A stretch of DNA of 64,000 nt. It comes from Lepisosteus oculatus. Its lineage: Eukaryota > Chordata > Actinopteri > Semionotiformes > Lepisosteidae. Both the position numbers and the translations under genes were made by a program. A model generated the notes under the pieces. The model was not told where the DNA came from. It was given only the letters and a program-made list of their open reading frames with translations, and made no database searches. The stretch is taken from NCBI RefSeq assembly GCF_040954835.1, contig NC_090698.1:27891501-27955500 (forward strand). The letters are read 5' to 3'. Positions 36,066 to 47,454 of this stretch are shown one piece after another (within the stretch, counting starts at the first letter, position 1; each line of letters starts with the position of its first letter).

Positions 36066-37784
36066 CTATACTGTTTATAACAGTAAGAATGTTAACTCCT
36101 GTCACCTTGCTAAATTTCAATTTCACTATATGTTAATTTTAGGGGTGGATGTAATTCAATCTGTGTAGAAATCTGGGATCCTTCGGGATGAAAAAAGGCT
36201 GTACCACTACAAGCAAATAAAAGTTTTGTCACTTACTGAATCATATTTAGCAGCAAGAGGGAAAACTAATTCACTGAAAGGGAAAAAAAACACATTAGCA
36301 GTTACTTCAATGAGAAATTATACTGAACAATAAAATTATTTCTCTGGTGATCATGTGATAATAATGCAAGAAGCAATGATAATCCTGGAATAAAAAATCA
36401 ATTGCAGAATTGCCATTTGTCCTTTCATTTATTTGAATACTGAATTTCCACCCCTGAATGCTGAACACGGGCCCTGCCACTGAATTCAGGCAAGAGACAA
36501 GCAGGACAATAAGAAAAAGGTCAGTTTGGTAACTTCACTTTGTAGGATCTCTAATGCTAGGGTCTGATAACCTGATACCGGATGGTTACCAAAACCGCTG
36601 ATCTCAATGCGACAATGACAACACCTGAGAAAACCTGCAGTTTTTTTAGAACCTGACACCATTCAGGTATCAGGTTTTATAGTGAAAGGGGTAACTGCAT
36701 AACTGATTATTTTAAATAAATGTGAATTAAGCATAACTATCTGATCTTCAGGTCATGTTTACAGTTTCTGATATATTGATCACAAATCCTTTTGGTACTG
36801 GGGCACTGCCTTGTGTAATAGGAGCAAGAGAGTAAATGTATGCCAGCAAGTACAGAACATACAGACATATCCAAGTCAGTAAATGTCACGTTATTCTAAG
36901 AAGAACACAGCACGGCTGAGTGCCTGTCGAGCTGTGTTTTGTGGTAAGCTCCCAGTTCCACTAGCAACTGCTGCAGAATAACAGAAATGTCTTAAAGGGG
37001 AACTGCAGTCCCAATTTCTCAGACTGGTTATTAAATCTCGGTAACGAAATCAATTAATTGATGGTGTAAAAAAATGACAAATTTCAAATGAAGCACAAAA
37101 TCGTGAATTTTGTGAAAGTACTGTAAGTCGCCATGTTGTCGCAGATCCCTGGTCTTGCCATGGGCAAGAGTGAGAGCTGCCCTTCCTGCTCATTAGTCAC
37201 TGTAATGACTAATGTAATGTGATGTATACGCAAATAAAGTACAGGTTGTGCAGCAGATATTTCACCGCAGAAAGTTTCCAACGTGATCTGCAGGCAGAGT
37301 TAACAAGTTCCATTTACTGGCATCTATATTACAAGATGAGTTCTTCTCATACGTTTTTCTATTAGATTTATTTCTTGGTAGGTTTCAGGATTTTAGTAAG
37401 ATAAATTTTAATGCAGAAAAGTAAAAAGAAAGAGCAGAGCTATCATTTTTTCTTCTTTTTACTCCTCAGTGCGGATCTATAGTAAGCTCTGCCTAACTCT
37501 CTGCAACTCACACACCGACGCAGGTCATCACTGTAACCCTTTAAGTATAATTTTCTTTAGTTAACGCTTTGGATAATCAAGGGTTTCAGGCTTCAGTTCC
37601 ATGGCCAGAGTTCTGCGTCTTCTTCCAGAAATAACTGTATCTTGACATTTGGACCCATGACCCATTATACTGTACACCTGAACAATAAACTTGAAAAGAG
37701 ATATGAATTGTCCTTTTCAGCAAACGTTTCATCCTGTCAAGTCATATTCTTTTAAATCCAGGATTCTTCCTCTGAAGGGCTCCA

Positions 37785-37880
37785 TGATTGAACAGGTGGA
37801 CAGATGCTATGGTGGATATATCCATGGATATACTACTGGTTTACTACAAACCACTATTTGTCATTAGACCTTTTATTTCT
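37785..37880 (+). pseudogene. NLN: Possible NLN relic near the C-terminal exons
   Basis: GGACAG, then CTATGG and TCCATGGAT occur with spacing like the codons for DGQYYG..WSEVFSMDM. One frame reads VDISMDILLVYYK. The match is short and rests partly on position. Confidence 0.3.
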
Positions 37881-38099
37881 GGTGTGCTGTGCATCTTACA
37901 CTGAAATGTGGGAACTGGCTGTGCAGGTGTTCTCTGAGCCAGTGGAGTTAATAGTGCACGTCTGTGATGCACTGTCTGGTGTGTCTCTAGACAATGAGAA
38001 TTAAGTCATTTTCCATACCATTCTGGGAACATTACATTTTAAAATGAAGCTCGATAATGAAAAGAGCCTCCATGTCAAACCAGGCTCAGCCAGTTAGGA

Positions 38100-39640
38100 T
38101 ATATTCCACTGTAACCTCCCATTTAAGGACAACTGACATTATTTATTCAGACAGGAAAGAGTCTTTCTCTCCCGTTGCCTTCACCACCCCCAATGTTATT
38201 GGAACATTCCGGAATAGTACTGAAAAAAAGTTCTTCAAAAATACCTGAGGTTGATATTAAAGTAAATGTTATCATGCACACTAAATTCTTGTTGCAGTTC
38301 ACTGTTGCTTTGTAACTGAATGTGGTTTTGTTCATGTTGGTATGAAATGAGTACAGCCACTTAACTGGGGGCTTATATGGCCTGTATTATGGGTATCTAT
38401 TCTTCACAGACATTTTCCATCCGCTTTAAAAGACAGGGAAGAACACACTCTAAGGTAAATCAAAAGGAAATATTTCATTTGCTCCTAACGTCTATTACTT
38501 AAAATTAAGCTATACTTTTATTTCATCGGCAAGTCCCACAAGAACAAAGTCACCCATAAACAAGCTTAAATAGACTTCATTTCAAGGGTCATTTGTTTCT
38601 TTCTCCTCTGTTTGTGAGGACGATTGTAATAGCACAGTCTTTTTTTCCAAAGCCACTGCGTTGTATGAGTGTTAATAAGCATATTTTCACATGACCTAAG
38701 TTATAAAGTAACCCTTTGAATCTTGCATGAATGTTCAAAAGCATCACAATAGAAATTGTTGGCAGCCTTGTGGCTGCTGTTTTAACTTCATAAACTAGGA
38801 CATCAAAAGGAAAACATGTCTTGTCAACCAGGGCTTGCATTGCTTTTTTGCTGATATCATCAACGCAATTAAACAACATCTATGCTGAGGCAGTGATTGT
38901 GATGCCTTTTTTGTAGACATTCTTTGTTTAGATTTTGCAAGGCCAGTTTATTACCATTGTTAATTGGAGCTAAGTAACCAACTTGTTTGTGAAAAATTAA
39001 AATAGCATTTATAACTAAAGGCCTTAGTTGTTTAAGTTTCACCTTCCGTATAGTAAGTGCTGGATTAGGTCCACCTGAAATTAAATTGACACAATCAGCA
39101 CCTTCAGATTTCTAGTGCTAAAAATGCACCTGTGTAAACAATTCAACTGACTTGAATTACTATTATATAAAAAAATTATAATTATATATTAGTACTGTAG
39201 TATGACAGCAAGATTCAACTGACTTGAATTACTATTATATTTAAAATTTATAGTTATATATTAGTATTGAGGTATGACAGCAATATGTCACTCTAAAAGT
39301 ACAGGGCTTCTTTAATTTATGGTTTGATATTATATTATATACTCATGAAGACGAAATGGCCTTGTCAGGAAATTATTTAGGGACGTCTTTATGGATGTAA
39401 TCCCTGACGCTGACAATGTGAATTTTCATTAGTTCAGTCTGCATAATAGGTGCACAATATTTCAATTATAAACTTAAAGTTATAAACTTTTTATTGTAAT
39501 CGTAAGAAATCATAACTGATAAAATATTGTAAAAATATCCTTTGTACTGATTTTATTGTGAAAGAAAAAAGGTATGAAACAAGATCCAACATTTAAGTTC
39601 AAATTCTATATGTTACACACCCCCTTTTGCGTAAAAAGGG
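38100..39640. other. Non-coding AT-rich stretch with a 72-bp duplication
   Basis: No exon seen. It includes the direct duplication at 39141-39283. Confidence 0.5.
39141..39283. repeat. Tandem duplication, two units of about 72 bp
   Basis: ATTCAACTGACTTGAATTAC starts at 39141 and again at 39213, and both units run to TATGACAGCAA. They differ by small changes in the A/T-rich middle. Confidence 0.9.
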
Positions 39641-39694
39641 GTACTTGATCACTTCTGTAGATGTAGGCAGGTAGATACGTCGATTTCATGTGAA

Positions 39695-40027
39695 ATAACT
39701 ATCATCCATCTATTTTCTAAGCACTTTATGAGGTTCACGGGAGAGCTGGTGTCTTCTGAAATGGGCGCAAGGCAGGGCACAGCCTGGATGGGGCACCAGT
39801 CCATCGTAGGGCAGACACAGACACTCAGTGTAAATTTACTCCAGGGTACATTTTCCAGAAGCCAATTAAACTCCCAGCGTGCCTTTAACCTGCAGGAGGA
39901 AGACAGTGTGCCCAGAGGAAGCCCACTTGTACATGGGAAGAACATACAAACTCCACACAGATAGCACTCCAGAAACTAAACCCAGGGCTCCAGTGCAATG
40001 CTAACCACTGTGCCACCGTGCTGTCAC
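39695..40027 (-). repeat. V-SINE-like element, minus strand
   Basis: ATCCATCTATTTTCTAAGCA at the left end, AACATACAAACTCCACACAG in the middle and CCACTGTGCCACCGTGCTGT at the right end are complements of the tail, core and head. Near full length. Confidence 0.8.
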
Positions 40028-40032
40028 AATTA

Positions 40033-40322
40033 ACTAGGGTGGAGCGATGCCTCTCTGGTTGAGGACCTGCACCTGTGGCTGGAAGGTTGCTGGCTCAAAT
40101 CCCACGCCTGGCAGAGGAATCCTACTCTGTTGGGCCCATGAGCAAGGCCCTTAACCCCAGATACTCCAGAGGCACTGTATAAATGGCTGACCCTGAGCTC
40201 TGAGCCCAAGGTTCTCTCTCCCTGCCTGTGTGCCTGTGTGTTTCATGGAGAGCAAGCTGAGGTATGTGAAAAGACAAATTCCTAATGCAAGAAATTGTAT
40301 ATGGCTAATAAAGTGATCTGAT
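40033..40322 (+). repeat. tRNA-derived SINE, copy 3
   Basis: Same family as 22928-23175: CACCTGTGGCTGGAAGGTTG, GAGCAAGGCCCTTAACCCC, CATGGAGAGCAAGCTGAGG and AAGAAATTGTATATGGCTAA. The head abuts the V-SINE on its left. Confidence 0.85.
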
Positions 40323-40329
40323 CTTAACT

Positions 40330-42945
40330 ACCACTGCTTTTGTCTTGGTGTAGCTGTTGGGACCTTAAAGTTAAAAAAAAATGTCCAGCTGTCAGTTCCT
40401 GAGTAATTTGAAAGTGCTTGTTCGTACTTAAGTAAAAGAGTTGATACAGTGTGCTTATGTTTTTTACTTTCTTTGGTTTATTACCTTGTTTCTCAGACTA
40501 AATAGGGACACAGTCCATCACAACAGATATATAGTGGTCCACACCTGAAAAGACCTTTTCTGCTGTATACAATCACATGTATGACACAATATTGTGTGAA
40601 GTTTTTGCCAACCTCCAGATCCTTACAGCATATTACAGACAGAGGACAGCTGTGTCCCTCTAGAATATATTCTCTTAATATATTAAGGCTCTGCCTTAAA
40701 CCTCCAGCTACTTCCAGTGACAGGCAATGCTGGCTTGATGACGAAACAATAGCATCAAGAGAATGCTTCTTTCAGATCTTTGCATGAAATTAAGCGTTTT
40801 TAATTTTCTCAGCTCTCCTTGGGGTTTTTACTCCAGATGGCTCTGGCAAGTGACACATTTTATCCAATTTTTAAAAAGCTGCTACTATTTTCCTGAAATG
40901 TAAAAGTTTAGATTATCAAAAAACTGCTCAATTGGAGTCTAGTCCAAGCCTTTTTAATGATTTTGTTAGTACTGTAATATACATAATATGCAATACAATT
41001 ACAGCTAAATTCAAGAACTATTTTAATTTTGAATTACTGTGCCAATCTGCATAAATCAGTTAGAGGGTGCCCCTGTGTGTATGCATGCACTTGATTAAAA
41101 TCCTTGTTTTTTATTGTAAGATAATTCACAGGATTGGTGTACTTATAGTAATATATGTGTAGATAAAGATGTCTTCAAAATTATAACAGCTGTAACACTG
41201 GAAACTACAGAATATGACAAAGTTTTTCTGCGTTAACAGATCAGGATGGAATATCAAAACATTATGCTAGAGTCTCAAGTCTCAAGACAGGATTGATAAA
41301 TTTAAAGTTTAAAACTTCAAAGTTTCTAGGATGAGAGCCAAGGTGCAAAGGATTGAACTTTACTTTCACTAATGTCCTCTACAGCAAGACCAGGCACTGT
41401 ATGGTGGCTGAAATTATCACTGAATCATTTTAAATGCCTGATCTATGACATCTTACAGGAGAATGTCTACTCCTAATGAACCTGATGTCAGTGAGCTTGT
41501 TAAAGTTAGAAACCTCCCTGTCAATTACAAGAAATGTCTATAAAAGCATAGAATGATACTATAATCTTGAATGTGTTCTGGCAGGTGGAGTTTTGTCTGT
41601 AATTTCAGGGCAATGTTTTTCATCACATCTGCACAATGTGATTTTTTTAGATTTTTTTTCGAGGAGGCTATCCATCCCATAGAAAACAAAAGAGTTTAAT
41701 TCTTGGGAGAAAAATATCCTATGCCAATAAATGAGCTGTTTCTGTGAAATAAAGAGACCTATTTGAAAGTTTAATAAATCACAAATATTGTACTGAGTTT
41801 GATTTTAATAGCTCAAATCTAGAATGACAATTAGCTCAGTACTGCAACCCTTGCGCCAATAAGGAGACATGGTGAGGTCTATGCACACGTTCCTCCACAA
41901 TGTGTACCACTGAGCCAGCTGTCATTTTTCATGCTGCTCCAGTTGCAGTCTGCAGCAACTCGTGTCAAATGGCAGAGTGACAATGAGATGTAGTCAGCAA
42001 GAGCTGCAAGATCTCAGCTATCAGCAAGGCCTGCAGCTTGTACACTCCCCTCTTGGCCAACTGTGCGATGCCACATAGGGAAACCACACCCAGCTGTCTC
42101 ATAAACCAGTAGTGAATGTTCGTCAACAGGTCACAATCCGTGGTCCAAACCACACATCTGTACTGTGTAAGCCAAACAGCTCATCTTACTTCATCCTCAT
42201 TTTTCCTTTGTTGCCTCTTTGACAAAGGATAGTGATACAAGCAGAGCAGGATTTTGGTGTTCGTATGCCCCAGGCACTTTTGCTCTGAAATGTGCAAAAG
42301 GAGGGGTACAGTAAATGCCAATTGAATTACGTTGATTGACATGATGCACTTTAAACTTTTCTAATGCTAAACCTCATGATTGAGCGAGTTGAGCAAGTCG
42401 AGCGACCATCCCTTCTATACTTCTAGTTTCTAGAACAGCAGCTAGATAGCATATGATTATTAATTTGGAGCACCTATAGTCGGTCGCAAGCATGTTGTTT
42501 CAGCTTGTTTTTCGCTAGTCACTAGGGTCTTCCTCCTTTGTAGGCCCTAGGCACTGTGCCTAATGGGTAATCTGGCACTGGATACACGTGTTTTCAAACC
42601 AGACATTTTTGGCATGTCATAAGTGAGTGATAAACATCTAAAAACATTATTGTTTTGTAATTAAAGTGGTAAATTAGGCATTATAGTTAGGGGCACTGGG
42701 TTCATGTAAATGAGTTTATCTGACGTTTAAACACAAACGGTACTCCAAAGGGGTCACAACTGGCAAACAAACCCATTTCCACTATGTGCTGACTGGCACA
42801 TACTACAGCACCTTCCACTCATTTAGGAATAGTTAGGGGGGCAGTTAGTACCCACTGACATAGAGATGCAGAACTGCTTTGCAATTTAGTCCTAAATAAA
42901 CTCAAAGCTGAAGACTACCCTAAGGAATGGATTGCACAGTGTACA
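40330..42945. other. Non-coding stretch, nothing recognised
   Basis: AT-rich with scattered short open frames on both strands, none resembling a known protein. Further NLN C-terminal exons were looked for here and not found. Confidence 0.5.
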
Positions 42946-42948
42946 ATA

Positions 42949-43474
42949 TGTCACAAAGAGCTAATCAACACCCTACGCAGACGATAGAATCCGGAAGGGA
43001 GTGAAACAAACATGGGGGAGAGAGGACTAGGAACGGGGCTGGTAGATGAACTGGGGGGGCGCGTCGACGGTGCACTGGTGCTCGGGGGACGTGGTTCAGG
43101 CGAAAGTCCAAGGGGAGTCCGAAGAGTAATCCAGAGTGAGCTGGGTGATCCATCCATGAAAGACACGACAAAAGTTAAAAACCGGAGCGGGATCCGGTGA
43201 AGGGACAGGGAAATAGAAAGGGGTAACGGGTCCAGGCGCTCCAGGCCCCGGACCCAGATGGTCAGGACACCGCTGCGAAGCCTATGCTGTTGGGCCACTC
43301 CTGGACCTGCTGGTAGGCGGGCTTCCGGGAGTCCATCTTCCAAAGTTGAGCCCAGACTGGTAGGAGCGTCTGGCTTTTAAAGGGAGGAGCTGGAATAGGA
43401 GGCAGGTGCAAAAAATCAACAGAAACAAAAAAGAGCCGAAGAGCCCTTAAGAGGAGGGACTTACGATCGTGACA
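42949..43474 (-). mobile_element. Solo LTR, Ty3/Gypsy type (about 526 bp)
   Basis: A GC-rich block in AT-rich surroundings, bounded by TGTCACAAAG at the left and GATCGTGACA at the right, which are TGTCA/TGACA inverted ends. On the minus strand it has CTTTAAAAGCCAGACGCTCC as a TATA-like promoter. Flanks CAATA and CAGTA match at 4 of 5 bases, so the target duplication is at best decayed. No internal retroviral-like coding sequence adjoins it, which points to recombination between two LTRs. Confidence 0.6.
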
Positions 43475-43479
43475 CAGTA

Positions 43480-45445
43480 ATCATAGATGGGAAAGCAATC
43501 TTCTTTATTTTAACAACATTGTGGAAAATGTTAACTATTTATTTGTAAGAGTAAGGACATGTCATAGGTTTTAAATAAATACTGGCATTTAAAAAAAAAT
43601 TAGAATCAGCATTGCATCAACTCAATTTAGATTAGCCAAGGGCTTTTCCCATGGATAGGCTTGTAGCTCCTATCCACACAACTGCACACAGGGAAGACTA
43701 AGGAAGTGTAGGTAGATACATCCGAGCCATTCGGTTAATGCTTACTGATCAGTGCAAACTGGAGGAGGGGCACATCCATCTGTGCACCCACTTGGGGTAT
43801 CCTGGTTCAGTCTCCTTCCGACATGACCCGGTCTCAGAGCTCAGTGGCCTTTTCAAAGGCAGAACGAGGGATCCAATACCTAAATATCTTAAGAGACAAT
43901 ACATGTTGTTCTGTTAAATTCTATTAAAAAAAGAAAGCAGTTGTTTAGTATACCCAGAATACCCCAATTATTTAGGATTGTCACTGCAGTCTGGGCAACA
44001 CCCCACACTCCACTAGTAATCTTAATTGTGCACAATTCCCCAGAGAAGCACTGTCTCCAAGATGACTGAGCTTCACCCCAGCAATATCTGAGCCACAAAA
44101 GTCAATCTGCATTCTAAACGGGTCTTTACTGGTTGAGCCGCCAGTGTCATTTAGACCCATACAAGAGATTTATTGGAAAACTTTAATGTAAACTGTTTAT
44201 CTTCGAATGAAAACGGAGACACTAGGGAAAGATCAGAACAGAAACAGCTTAAAAAAGAACCGGAGTTCCTGGCACTTTATGGAGCAGTTAAGACTAACGT
44301 GTCTCTCCGAGACCGGACAGTTTACTGCATGTATAGAAATCGGAGGGTTTTACAAATATTGACGTATTTTCCAGGATTAAGTAAAAATCCAATAAAGTTT
44401 TTCCTCTAAACAAACGCCCGGGAATTCCCATTTTGCAACCAGAACTAGTATTACACACATCCCTCGCTGTTGCCATTAGGACCAAAAATGTCAGCTCGTA
44501 AATGGAAACGCGTAAGTGACAATTACCATTAAAATAAAATGGGGGTTCAAGTCTTCGATTCATTTCTAGTGCTCCTATCAGAAAACGAACCGACGTGTCT
44601 TGGTATTTTCCTGCTGTTTGTATTTTCGAACCATAAACTGCCAAGTACATTACAACGGGAATAATTTACCAACACTTTTTATGCAAGCTGTTATGTTTAA
44701 TATTAGGAAGCAATTATGTGGAAGGAAGATTTGCATGACCTATATAGCACAAATGAACAATACGATATGAACAAAATAACTGTTAGTTATACCTTGTACA
44801 AAGAATAAAACTCTTAATTTTATTATTAAGACATCAAGCTGTCTGGTGATAGACACCGTGCACGCATAGGGGGAATAATCAAAACAAATAATTTAGTTCT
44901 ATAGCATGTTAGAGTTTGTGAACCGATATTATTTACAAATTATACATTAGAAATATTATCCTACACCATATATGGTATAAGGCATTACAATTTCTGTTAA
45001 GAGCAGCCAAGAATAAACATGCTATTCTAAGAATAAGACGTTTAACTCGCACAACAAAAACGGGTCTGTGTACCACTTGTTTTAGCGAGTACTCTAAAGT
45101 AAAATAGTTTAACAAGGAATGAGTGCATATATTTCTTGGGATCTTTGCACCGTATGCCTCCCGTCTCCAAGTTTTGGGGTACACCGATCTCGTTCCCATC
45201 TGTTGGGCATTTATTTGTCAAGCCAAAACGCGTGATAACCCCTTTCATATTTCTCCTTCTCTCCCAAAAGAAATAATCTTTGCAACCAAAATCTCCGATA
45301 ATTGCGCACCTTTCGGATCGACGTCGTTTCTGTCAGAGGTTGGGAGACAGGGAGAACTCGATTAAAGAAGGGCCAGACTCAAACTATGAAACCAGACTAC
45401 GTTAAATCTAATGACTCTTGAAGGATACTGATGTATCGCTTGACT
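43480..45445. other. Non-coding stretch, moderately CpG-containing
   Basis: No exon or named repeat could be supported. The short open frames on both strands look random. Confidence 0.4.
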
Positions 45446-45449
45446 GTTT

Positions 45450-45450
<1 letters not shown>

Positions 45451-45493
<43 letters not shown>
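45451..45493. repeat. (TAA)n microsatellite
   Basis: About fourteen uninterrupted TAA units followed by a few ATC units. Confidence 0.97.
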
Positions 45494-45953
45494 CATCATC
45501 AGAGAGGAATGCAATAGACATCTGATACTAATTGAATCGTTTATTTATTTTATAGGCACGTACATGTATTTTATTAAAACGAATTGCAGCTGCTAGGAGT
45601 TTATCGCCCACTAGTGGCTGTATATACATGTCCTGACTATTTTCCACACATCGCTCTTTGAGAGACTTAGGTTAAACATCAAAATTCTTCGTTTTAAAAA
45701 TAGTAATAAATTATGGGAATAATGAGCTGCGCCGTAAATAATTTATTACAATAGTTTTGCGTTTGTTTTAAAATAAAACAATGGTGCCATGGGATTTTTA
45801 ATGACCAAGTAGTCAGAAACACTTTAACAACAGTTAGGATTCACGTCTTACAGCTCCCTACTGTTGCCATTTTGTTGAAACTCTCAATAGAGGGATGAGA
45901 GAAACCTGCTTGTCCACCAGCACCATTGAAATCCGCAACCTATTTATTCTTAG

Positions 45954-46075
45954 TTCAGGTGGGTAGTTGCGCCAGCATGCGTAGGCTGCAAAGGAACAAG
46001 TAATAGGTTTATTCTATGCTGAAAAGAGAAGTAAGAAAACACGTTTCGGCTGTGGAGCCGAAATTTTCAGATTTG
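45954..46075 (-). repeat. Hammerhead-type repeat unit, single decayed copy
   Basis: The complement has the full unit seen at 54528-54648: core near 46042-46072, then GAATAAACCTATTACTTGTT and CAGCCTACGCATGCTGGCGC to ACCTGAA. Stem II is extended, but the CTGAAGA box is replaced by CTGAAAATT, so self-cleavage is unlikely. Confidence 0.85.
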
Positions 46076-46081
46076 AAAAGC

Positions 46082-46121
46082 CCATAAAGTGGAATGAATC
46101 AGGCCATAAAGTGGAATGAAT
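46082..46121. repeat. 22-bp direct duplication
   Basis: CCATAAAGTGGAATGAAT occurs at 46082 and again at 46104, next to the hammerhead-type unit. Confidence 0.9.
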
Positions 46122-46719
46122 ACATCAGACCCTACATGATTAACTAGTCCAAGACAGAAGATGTAGATGGGCATCATCGTGTTTAGTTGGATTCTGGTCG
46201 ATTGACTTGATTAAAGTCATCCTGTTGCAAAGTAGATGCAGGTGTTTTGCCGTGTGATTTTTATTCACATTTCGTTTGGAAAAACTGGTGTGCACAAAAC
46301 ATACACCAGCAGTGCCTCGGATAACACACGCTACTGTTTCACAGTCGTATATCGTTTTATTTGGATTGCACAACATGTTTTTAAAGAAAATTTAACTATT
46401 TCATTATTTTGACATAAGGAAATAAAGTAAGGATGCCCAAAATCAAAACAAAGCTTAACACGCTGTTAGGCGACACAATTAGTCAGTTCCTGCTGACATT
46501 TCTAACTTTTGATTTCATTCTTACAGCAACTGAAAAGGAGGAAAACAACCAAACATGCTGTGTGTTTTGGGGGTCCCGCCTCCACACTGGGTATTGGCGG
46601 TCTTGCTTTATACATGGTAGATATGCAGCTAGCATTGGTTGTACTGTACTGCCCGTCACTATGTTACCTGATCTCGAAGTCAGACTGAAACCAATCAGCC
46701 CCAATCAGACTTACCTAGG

Positions 46720-47450
46720 CGTCTGGTCTGTGTTGCTGGGCTGTTGCTGTGCTCGGCTGGCTGGGACTTGATCGCTGCCAGAGCATGAATTACGCCGTAC
46801 CGGAGTGCAAGTTGTGCTGCTTGCTTGCTAGCTCTCCCCGTGTTTGTGCGTGAATTTGTGGCGAATCTGTTTGTACATGTAGCCTTTTCACATTAATGAG
46901 AAGTTGGCGGGGGTGTCAGATTTGAATGCATATGGGTGCGGCGTCCCCTTTTCAGAAAAAAAGGCTTAACAGGATTTGTGTTCAAGCTTGGGGTTGAAAA
47001 AAGGAGAAATACTCGTCTTCTGGAGCTGCGCTGAGCGGTGGACATTTTTTCGCCTTTTGTATACTTGCGCTTTGTGGACATTTTGATTTTTTCTTTCTGA
47101 TTGTCAGGCTTGAACTACTAAAGTTTTTTCAATTAAGGATGTAAGTAATTTTATTTTTTTGTGCTACCCTGCTAACAGGAAGTTACTTCCCCGAAGCAAA
47201 AAAAAACCTAAAGTACACGAAAGACAACTTTTGGCGAGAACACTGCACTTGGAGAAGAAGCACAGTCAATGTGATCAGTGTTTTGAGAGCTTTAATGTCA
47301 TATGAGTGGATGGATGCAGTAGAGGTTTTTAAGCTATCTCGCCTAAGACGATTTGCACCAAAGTAAACAAAACAGTGGATTTAAAACACTTTCGGAGCTG
47401 CAATTTCAATGAAAGAAGGTGTCTGGAAACCTGACGTTTAAGGTAACATA
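46720..47450 (+). promoter_or_regulatory. Possible 5' end (promoter and non-coding exon) of ERBIN
   Basis: A GC-richer block after long AT-rich DNA, with donor-like TTAAGGAT|GTAAGT at 47141 and TTTAAG|GTAACA at 47442. No coding exon is seen. ERBIN follows NLN in human and begins with non-coding 5' sequence before a long intron, so a first exon here is plausible. This is inference from gene order only. Confidence 0.3.
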
Positions 47451-47454
47451 TGTG

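Larger units (their letters stand above)
22319..37880 (+). pseudogene. NLN: Neurolysin (NLN) pseudogene, collinear exon relics
   Basis: NLN is an M3 zinc metallopeptidase that cleaves short peptides such as neurotensin. Between SGTB and the next gene, where human NLN sits, several segments match successive parts of the NLN/THOP1 protein in the right order on the + strand: DYPKYSP..REVHADSTESDKKLS, LEAKQLMGRLIKYGKVRKDL, SELSVDFKKNLNEESTYLVF, LGLRRHADYVLEMNMAKN, a YPR..G..F segment, DDFAEFRGALVE and ISMD. Disabling lesions include TAG at 26700-26702, TAA at 29417-29419, a one-base frameshift after 29510 and lost splice sites. The N-terminal exons and the HExxH zinc-site exon were not found. Introns are retained, so this is a decayed gene and not a processed copy. 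Whether another functional NLN exists elsewhere cannot be told. Confidence 0.8.

Noticed and set aside
42951-43343. 130-codon Pro/Ser/Arg-rich minus frame
   Set aside because: It lies entirely inside the solo LTR and reflects its GC-rich composition.
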